NCBI GenBank assembly: GCA_963853835.1
Contig: OY970820.1
Coordinates: forward strand, 36,294,873 to 36,358,872
Length of the DNA: 64,000 nt
Direction of reading: 5' to 3'
Source: Calendula officinalis
Lineage: Eukaryota > Streptophyta > Magnoliopsida > Asterales > Asteraceae
In this document: positions 57,432-64,000 of the stretch, piece after piece
How the letters are laid out: each line of letters opens with the position of its first letter
How positions within the stretch are numbered: position 1 is the first letter of the stretch
Position numbers and translations under genes: made by a program
The notes under the pieces: generated by a model
What the model saw: the letters and a program-made list of their open reading frames with translations, nothing else
Databases searched by the model: none
Told to the model about the DNA's origin: nothing

Positions 57432-57446
57432 AAAAAAGGGGGAGAT
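57432..57446 (+). other. polypurine tract of element B
   Basis: AAAAAAGGGGGAGAT directly before the 3' LTR. Confidence 0.93.
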
Positions 57447-57717
57447 TGTTAGGACCAATTTTGTAATAAGGTTTTGACCTTTAATTACGTTAGTTAACTT
57501 TTCCTTGTTAAGTGGTAGGAGTATATAATGTAGTAAGTTTGACTTGTCATGTAAGCTTTTCCCACATTTTACTGAATACACATTCTGAAAGCTTCATCAC
57601 CTCCATCGTTCTCTCTCAATCTCACACACTCAATACACCAAGAACACGCACACTTAAGCTTCAATCTCACTCAAATCTCAATGGATTAGCTTGATTTCAT
57701 TGTAATTAGGTCTCTCA
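57447..57717 (+). repeat. 3' LTR of element B
   Basis: 271-bp copy of 27802-28074 with about three differences, followed by GGTGT. Confidence 0.96.
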
Positions 57718-58490
57718 GGTGTAAGAACAGTTTTCTTTCCTGTTGTCTTGCTAGTCTTCCTTTGAGGTCTAGAAGAAGAGACAACAGGTGCTGAGCCAAA
57801 GATAGACTTCCTTGGTTCAACAATAAGTATTGTGTGTGTCCTAACAACTATGGCTGAGGAATCAGCTGATGATTCTTCACCAATAGTTTCAGTAGGCTCT
57901 TCTTTGGACATCTCAGTAGCATAGGTTTTGGTGGACTTAACAAAGCAACCAAACACCAACTCTTCAGCTGGCACAGAAGCATCAGCTGACGAGTAGTACG
58001 GATCATCCGTACTGCTGTCAGGTACAGCGGCTGCAGCACGAAAATCTCCTCCTAATACAGCTTGTACTTGACTAGGAATCTGTGAGTTGACACACTCACT
58101 CACACGTTTGGATGAACGACGCCATGATTCACAAATCTTTTTAATTGCTTCAAGTTCTTTAACTTTCTCATTTAGATCATGTTGAAGAACCGAGTTTATA
58201 AATTTTGTTTCAGAAAGTTCTTCATTTAAAGTTTTGTGATCAGTTAATCTTTCTTTAAGAAAGGCATTTTCACGAAGAATGGCACTGCGTTTATCCAAAC
58301 ATTCACCTTTCAGCTGATCAATGAAGTGCAAGTCACAGACAATGGAATCAACAATATCTTTGGCTTTTGAGGCCTCAACAGAGATTAGAGAGGTTACCTT
58401 TTTGTGAACTATGTTGACCCATTGATACGAACCAGCATCATCAGTTGTAAAGCTTTCATCAGCATGAGCCATCAAACACATTGTGGCCAT
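57718..58490 (-). pseudogene. gag middle region (element A), part 2
   Basis: Reads M-A-T-M-C-L-M-A-H-A-D-E-S, then an alpha-helical, probably coiled-coil stretch (L-N-E-K-V-K-E-L-E-A-I-K-K-I) and a Ser/Thr-rich tail ending K-K-T-V-L-T-P, where element B inserted. It continues in frame at 27801. The later codons of the open frame (into the B LTR) are accidental. C-L-M-A-type sequences after the first zinc knuckle are usual in Sirevirus-like copia gag. Confidence 0.85.
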
Positions 58491-59729
58491 TGGTTCATCA
58501 TCATCAGATGAGCTGTCACCAGAGTCAGCCTAATCGTGAGTTTCAGCTACAAGACCCTTGTCAGCAACCATGCCTTCAAGTGCCTTCTTAACTTCTAGGA
58601 TCTTTTTGGCGAAGGCTTGTAGCTTTTTATATTTCTCTTCAATGGACTCACCAGCTGAAGATGATGAACTTGCTTTCTTTTGCTTGCAGTCGTTAGCATA
58701 GTGTCCCTTTTTGTTGTAGTTGTAGCAGGTTATCTCAGAGACGTCAGGTGTACTTCCAGAGGGTCTGGAAGATGCAGCTTACGAGATAGCTCTGCAACTA
58801 GAGCTTCTAGCTGAGGAGCCATATTTGCCTTTGAAGAATTTTCTGTTTTTGACAAGTAAGGCAAGCTCAGTTATAAGGGCTTCATTGTCTTCGTCTTCAT
58901 CGATCTCTTCAATGCTAACCTTAGGCATGTTGAACAGATCAACGGCTGAAGTTGTATCAGCTTCATCATCTGAGGGAGGATGTTCAATCTTGCTTGGTTT
59001 GTTTAGAGAAACAAGAGCAGCGGAAGACCCTGAGGAACTCACTTTTGAGTCATTTGGAGGTTGAAATTTGTTGAGTACGGTTCTCTCATGGCTGAGAAAC
59101 ATGCCATAGAGAGAGGAAAGAGTGTAGTCTTTTAAAGTAGCACACGTACTCATGCAAGTTATAATGGTAGCCCATTTTAAAAGAAGAGCTGCCATGAACT
59201 TACACATTTTGGACATATCGTCCTTTTCAACCCCATGAGACTTCAGCTCGTTTAACAGAATGTTATAACGGTTGAATGTTTGAGCTATAGTCTCACTAGG
59301 CTTGGCTTTAAACAACTTGTAGTCATGAATGAGCATATTTTTGTTATGTTCACGCACAATGGATGTGCCTTCATAAACTTCAGCCAACCTTTCCCACATT
59401 TCTGAGTCACAAAATTGAATGTTGTGATACAGTTCATCACCAACTGCTTGAAAAAACATATCCCTTCCTTTATTTTCAAGATGGACAAGACGTTTTTTGG
59501 CGTCTGACCATTGTGCTTCTAATTTCACCACGTAGTGTTCTGGTACTTCAGGGGTACCAGGAATAAGGGTTTTAGGGATATGTTTTCCTATCGTTATATT
59601 GTCTTGAAGTCTTGGGTGATAGGTAACCATGTGAGACAACATGCATGTCTTCCACATGGGATAGTTGGTTTGAGTGAGTTTGGGAGGTTTTCCAGATGAT
59701 GGAAGATCAGATGTTGTAGGTTCAGCCAT
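58491..59729 (-). pseudogene. copia gag, N-terminal capsid and first zinc knuckle (element A)
   Basis: Start ATG at 59729, 41 bases after the primer site: M-A-E-P-T-T-S-D-L-P, then N-Y-P-M-W-K-T-C-M, the UBN2/copia gag pattern, with Y-N-I-L-L-N-E-L-K-S-H-G-V. The 316-codon frame ends at 58779 with a stop. The same frame then reads the first zinc knuckle C-Y-N-Y-N-K-K-G-H-Y-A-N-D-C (about 58690-58735), in which the second Cys is Tyr. A further TAG lies near 58531. Gag would form the particle and package RNA. Confidence 0.9.
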
Positions 59730-59769
59730 AACAGATGCTCAAATTTGATGGAAAACAACTTTGACGCTT

Positions 59770-59781
59770 GCTCTGATACCA
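59770..59781 (-). other. primer binding site of element A
   Basis: Minus strand TGGTATCAGAGC, two bases from the LTR; tRNA-iMet type. Confidence 0.95.
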
Positions 59782-59783
59782 GT

Positions 59784-60730
59784 TGTTGGATCCCAACAAC
59801 ACAAACGTGTTGCGTTATGGCTAAGTAAAGACGGTAAAGTAAAGAACACACAATTTCAATGATTAAGAGTTTATTAAAACAACTTAATACACTACAAAGT
59901 TTGCGGAAATAGATAGTACACACTAACTAAAACTTTATACTTGAAGTGACACTTTTGTTCGCTCAAACTAGAAATCTATGCAAGGAGAGTTATATCAGTT
60001 GATACTAATAGCTGATATTAAATGGCTGAGTATTAACTTTGGAGAAGTTAATACCAGACAATAACAAACTCTCAGAGAATGTTCTTGTGCTATAAATGCT
60101 AAAAGGTGTGTGTAAATGCAAGCATTTACGTCTCTATATATAGCCCAAGATCCATGTTCCTTTGTCCACAAGTTAATCTACTTGTAAACATATCATTCGT
60201 AGATGTAGACTTGTCCACGGAAACATTTAATGCACTTGCATAGGTTATAGTCCCAATTGTACTTTGTGTCAACTTCTTTTACTACCTTTTCTGACGAACA
60301 GTGAAAAAGTGTACTATGATAGTACAAAAGAAGTTGACACATGTTTGGAGGGACAAACGATGAAGTACTAACAAGTTATCTTCTATTCTAAAATAGAAGA
60401 TCTTCATCGTTTTCTTCTTCTTGGAGTGGGAAAGGAAAATGTTCAAAGTGTCAAGAACATTTTCCACTAAGTCATTATCTGCTGCAGGTACCATCAGCTG
60501 ATTCCACTATCAGCTGATTGGACTTCTTCTGGTTTCTGTCCTTTGGCCATAAACTTCGAATGATCACTATTGTATAGTTGCTGATTTAACTTAATTCCTT
60601 GAGCTAAGTACGTACTCAGCTGAAGGTTTATGAATATACTTGTACTTCAGCTGAGATACATACTTCAGCTGATTTTATTCTTCTTAGCTATCGATCATCA
60701 AATCTTATTTACTTAGTCTGGGGACTAACA
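59784..60730 (-). repeat. 5' LTR of element A
   Basis: 947 bp, paired with 9803-10743. A palindromic CTATATATAG (60134-60143) takes the place of the TATA box of the other LTR. ATAAG follows at 60731-60735. Confidence 0.95.
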
Positions 60731-60735
60731 ATAAG

Positions 60736-61126
60736 TGTAGAAGAATTTCCAAACTTTGATATTTTGGATTGGTGGAAAGGAAAGGGTATCTAATTTCCAA
60801 TTCTTTCCGCTATGGCTCGTGACATACTAAGTGTCGAAACTTCTACGGTAGCTTTGGAATCCGCTTTTAGTTTTAGTGGTAAAGTTATATCAAACAGGAG
60901 ATCGAAGCTCACACCTTTGTCGGTTGAAGTTATAATTTGTTTGAAAGACCATCTCGATGCAGCAGAACGTTTACAACATATTGCATCACTTAAGACCGAG
61001 TTGGAGGACGTGGAAGAACGATTACATAACATGGAAATAGAGGGACCTATGTCGGTACCTCTAACACTCGAAGAACTTCAATTTGACATGGAACTACGCA
61101 ACAATGTCATGCGAGATGAAGAATGA
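60736..61126 (+). pseudogene. hAT transposase C-terminal dimerisation domain
   Basis: Continues the transposase cut at 9802. Reads E-E-F-P-N-F-D-I-L-D-W-W-K, an in-frame TAA near 60790, then F-P-I-L-S-A-M-A-R-D-I-L-S-V...S-T-V-A-L-E-S-A-F-S-F-S-G and L-S-V-E-V-I-I-C-L-K-D. This is the conserved hAT C-terminal (hATC) block through which transposases multimerise. The stop TGA at 61124-61126 looks natural. A GAAGATGAAGAA-like purine-rich stretch follows. Confidence 0.96.
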
Positions 61127-61374
61127 AGATGAAGAAATGAAGATGAAGAAATAAAGGCGGCGAATGAAGACGAAGACATGAAGAATGAAGACTTAAAATT
61201 ATCGTTTAGTTTGTATTACGTTTATGTTTAAATTTATGTTTAAAACTCTTTGTATTTGGATTTAAAACTCTTGTATTTGGATGGTTTCCTTTATTTAAAA
61301 GTCGATTTCTATTGCCTTTTTACATATTTTGTTCATAAAAAAAACAAAAAAAAAACAAATAGAAAAACCCGTAA

Positions 61375-61597
61375 ATCCGGTTTTAAACCGAAAACCGATC
61401 CGATCACCAAACCGATCCGATCCGATCTGGCTAAACCGATCTGATCCGGTTTGAAACCGGTCCGAACCGGTTTTGACCGGTTTTTGTATATGTCTAGTGA
61501 AACCGGTTCCAAAACCGGTTTTGACCGGAGTTGACCAAAACCGATCCGGTTTTTAATCCGATCCGGTTTTCGAAAAAATCCGGTTTATGCACCTCTA
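61375..61597. repeat. right hAT subterminal region with CCGG repeats
   Basis: About eleven CCGG copies in AACCGGTTT-like and GATCCGGTTT contexts up to the TIR, mirroring the left end. Probable transposase binding region, inferred from other hAT elements. Confidence 0.8.
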
Positions 61598-61739
61598 ATT
61601 AGAATGTTCTTTTAATTATTTGCCGCGGTTAAAAAACCCACTTACGAATTGACAGTCTTATACAAGCCTTATTACTTCAAATTTTTACATGCATTCAAAG
61701 AGTGGAACATATATGAAATACTTGGCATTAAGCACTAAA

Positions 61740-62240
61740 GCCTAAGCTTTCTGACATTTCGTCCCTACATGGATTTCAATCTCTATAACGACATGTCATC
61801 AGGAAACAAAATTATTTATCCGGACTTTTGAAAATATGTCCCGATGAAATGTCGGTATAGATGAAATAAACTACATTTGATCTTTTTTTTTTTATAATTA
61901 TTGTTGCAGAAAAAGTTGAAAAGGACATTGTTTAGTTACAAGCTATGGCGAAACATTTTATCTTTTCTTTTCTTTTATAGGTAAAAATATGCTTTCTTTT
62001 TACATCTTGTCGCTATATGCTTATACTAGTTTATAGTATAACATTCTCTTTTGAAATACTATCCCAACAAAACTTATCCCAACAACATGTTGTCAGGATA
62101 GGTGAAATCTATGGCAACGAAAATTTTATATAGCGATGGGTCTGTGTTGACGACTTGTCGTCAGGTTAGACCATACCTACGACTTTTCGTCACCATAGGG
62201 TTAAAATTTGTCGTTGCTATAGGGCTAATTTGTTGTAGTG
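61740..62240. mobile_element. possible right end of a CACTA transposon
   Basis: Ends TTTGTTGTAGTG, the inverse of the CACTACAACAAA ends of plant CACTA elements. Degenerate subterminal repeats occur inside: TGTCATCAGG (about 61795), TGTTGTCAGG (about 62089) and TGTCGTCAGG (about 62155). No matching left end or 3-bp duplication was found in the window, so it may be a fragment or extend beyond it. Confidence 0.45.
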
Positions 62241-63570
62241 GAAGCATCCGTCACCTAGCTAGTTTACACTGAAAGAGACACCAAAAAATATTATTCGACC
62301 TGACGCTTACGACAGAAAGTGCACTTTAAGGAACAAATGATATTTGAGTGTGCCTATATTTCACTTATCAAAGTGCTATCAATCTGATCATTAAAAGAAA
62401 TTAAGCATCAACTAACGAAGGAATGATATATGTATGGTTGTAGGATTTGTTCTGTCTTGTTTATAGCTGTAACGCAATCATGTAAGTGTTGATTAAGTAG
62501 TACTGCCAACTATGAAATATGAAAGCTGAGTGTCAATAATTCAGGTTCTAAAATATCAAGTACTTCCACCATAGGTGAATCAGATTTCCTAGTACTTCCT
62601 TCTTTAATTTTCAGAAAAAGATAAGATGCCATTTCCTCTTTTAAAGAAAAGATAACATTCTTGCCTGCAGATATGAGAGTGATATTCCATCAAATCATGT
62701 GTCGACTAATTAATGTTAATACAAAAGTATACAAATTATATAATCCAATAAATTATACAAATAAAAACGAATTTATGAAACAAATTACAAACAGAAAACG
62801 TACTTTATATTGAAAATTCGATTTCAATAGATTGAGGCCTGCAGATGCAGTGTCCTAAGACAGAAATTGCTCTGGTACGGGTCTGCAGTGTAATGGTATG
62901 TGATTTTGTGTGTGTCGAATTTTGACTGGAAACACACATATATAGGCTTCGAAATTGACAGTTAATAACTGTCAAAAACCTGTCATTTGAACAAATCCGA
63001 AATACAGTAAATAATTAAATAAAAATTAATTTTCGGATTAAGTATAAAATTATTTAAATTAATCGGTTCAAGCACAAATATATTATATACAAGCTTATTC
63101 TAGGCATCGTTCAAGCACAAATTGACTAGCTCACCACCACAATCCATTTAGGAGACTTAGTGAGCATGACCCTATAAGGTATCCTCACTTTTGTTCCTCT
63201 TCCTATGTGGAACAAGTCCCACATAGTTAAACAAAGTTCCAACAATTAATTTTTCAGTGCTTAACATCTTGTTTCTAGTGCTGTCCACCCATTTCTTTCT
63301 TTCGTTCTTATGTCAAGCGTACGTTACAGACTAGACTGTATTCGCTCATAATTAATCAACTTGTGGCAGAGCCCCTTGTGGGGATCTTGCTAAATTTAAA
63401 CGACGTTTCACAGTTTGGGGCAGTTTGGTGACATTATACAACTGTTGTGCTCCAAACATTCAGGAATGGTGATTCTTATAATTAGACGAAGTTCGTTTGT
63501 GTCTTGTTCTCCCCTCTTTGATAGAATTTGAAAAACATTCTTTGTCTTATCCCAACCGAATTTGTGAAAC
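62241..63570. other. anonymous intergenic DNA
   Basis: No recognisable coding, RNA gene or terminal repeats. The only structure noted is a short hairpin near 63211-63236 (CTATGTGG...CCCACATAG). Confidence 0.6.
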
Positions 63571-64000
63571 CTAGGGGTCACAATTTCGGACCCAACAAGA
63601 AACTGACACGAAAATAAATAGGTTATTGTCGAGGAAAAGAAGTTTTGGTCGGGTCAAATTTGGGCCGACTCAATTGACCTGTTTATTAAATGGGTTTGGT
63701 TTAGGTCAATAATAATTTAAATGGGTCGGCCCGCCAACCCATTTTATTAAGATATATTTAAAAATATATATTTAAACTTAGTTTATAAGTTCAAAAGTAA
63801 CAAATATTTACATAAAAAAGAACTAAAAGGGCTGCTTAGTATTTTGGTGTTTAAGTATTTTGTAGTGAATCCGTTGAACATGTTTGATCAATTTAACTCG
63901 CTAATTTGTTTAACAAGTTTAATTAAACGGATTATACGTGTTGTATTCAGGTTGAAGTTAAATAGGTTAGTGTTAAGATATATGACCAGTCTAAATAAAC
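63571..64000. repeat. possible repeat edge with GGGTC/GACCC motifs
   Basis: From the CTAGGGGTCACAATTTCGGA start there are several GGGTC, GGCC and AACCCATT motifs in both orientations (63640-63740). Many plant DNA transposons have ends of this style. The other end is off the window, so the class is undetermined. Confidence 0.25.

Larger units (their letters stand above)
27802..57717 (+). mobile_element. copia retrotransposon B, interrupted by element D and a TRIM array
   Basis: Short LTRs (273 and 271 bp), target duplication GGTAT (27797-27801) and GGTGT (57718-57722, one mismatch), primer site and polypurine tract. About 12.1 kb without inserts: a 1.4-kb leader, a very long gag, protease, integrase, RT/RNase H and a 3.1-kb noncoding 3' region. 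It is closely related to D throughout. LTRs differ at about three positions (about 1%). Gag and pol contain several stops and frameshifts. Confidence 0.95.
9803..60730 (-). mobile_element. copia retrotransposon A, interrupted by elements C and B
   Basis: LTRs of 941 and 947 bp with the same orientation, target duplication ATAAG (9798-9802 and 60731-60735), primer site and polypurine tract all agree on a minus-strand element. Without elements B and C it is about 12.7 kb: gag, a second zinc knuckle, protease, integrase, RT, RNase H, then an extra sense ORF of about 4.3 kb before the 3' LTR. That layout resembles the Sirevirus type of plant copia. By eye the LTRs differ at roughly 40 positions (about 4-5%), the most diverged pair here, as expected for the host of B and C. 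Confidence 0.95.
7716..61597 (+). mobile_element. hAT (Ac-like) DNA transposon, interrupted by a nested retrotransposon cluster
   Basis: Ends are TAGAGGTGCACACCGG on the left and, read inward from the right, TAGAGGTGCATAAACCGG. It is flanked by a perfect 8-bp duplication ATTAGAAT (7708-7715 and 61598-61605), the hallmark of hAT. Without copia element A (and one ATAAG copy) it is about 2.95 kb, a normal hAT length. The transposase begins with a BED zinc finger and ends with the hAT dimerisation block, in that order, on either side of the insertion. It is broken by the insertion and by earlier frameshifts and stops. Confidence 0.95.

Noticed and set aside
57384..57581. Antisense ORF repeated at 27685-27936
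   Set aside because: It overlaps the B LTRs and appears twice for that reason.

Overview
This window is repeat-rich intergenic DNA from a plant, most likely a eudicot. I infer this from Ty1/copia and Ty3/gypsy polyproteins of plant type, tRNA-iMet-type primer sites (TGGTATCAGAGC), a plant Ac-like hAT, Mutator-type MITEs and a TRIM. I could not name the species. I see no ordinary host gene, rRNA, tRNA or CRISPR array.

Layout. 1-6368: the 5' portion of a degraded copia element on the minus strand (element Z); its 3' end lies off the left edge. 6369-7715: AT microsatellite, anonymous DNA and two small MITEs, each with a perfect 9-bp target duplication. 7716-61597: a single hAT transposon (TSD ATTAGAAT) swollen from about 2.95 kb to about 53.9 kb by nested insertions. 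61598-64000: flanking DNA with a probable CACTA terminus near 62240 and little else I can name.

The nest, from outside in. The hAT transposase gene is cut at 9802/60736 by copia element A (9803-60730, minus strand, TSD ATAAG, about 12.7 kb without inserts), which carries a large extra ORF 3' of pol. A is cut by gypsy element C (19424-27742, plus, TSD TTACC, structurally complete) and, 54 bp away, by copia element B (27802-57717, plus, TSD GGTAT/GGTGT). B is cut in its reverse transcriptase by copia element D (35541-49601, plus, TSD AAACG), and near its pol 3' end by a tandem TRIM array (50556-54321, flanked by TGTCT). D is cut in its reverse transcriptase by a 3.2-kb solo LTR E (42291-45467, TSD CGAAA). 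The TRIM array is cut by a gypsy-type solo LTR F, and a local inversion of about 3.05 kb then rearranged it. The nest is five levels deep.

All coding regions belong to mobile elements and most carry stops or frameshifts. The gypsy element C is nearest to intact: two in-frame stops and one missing RNase H catalytic residue. Points that seem more than routine are: (1) the inversion, readable from mismatched target duplications; (2) a closed reading frame plus a YAG, resembling a 3' splice site, directly before the protease in all four copia elements; (3) spaced CGGCCCGAA repeats in the leaders of B and D; (4) a long, conserved, internally duplicated 3' noncoding region with seven polypurine-tract-like motifs in B and six in D; (5) the unrecognised extra ORF of A. 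All LTR comparisons were counted by eye.
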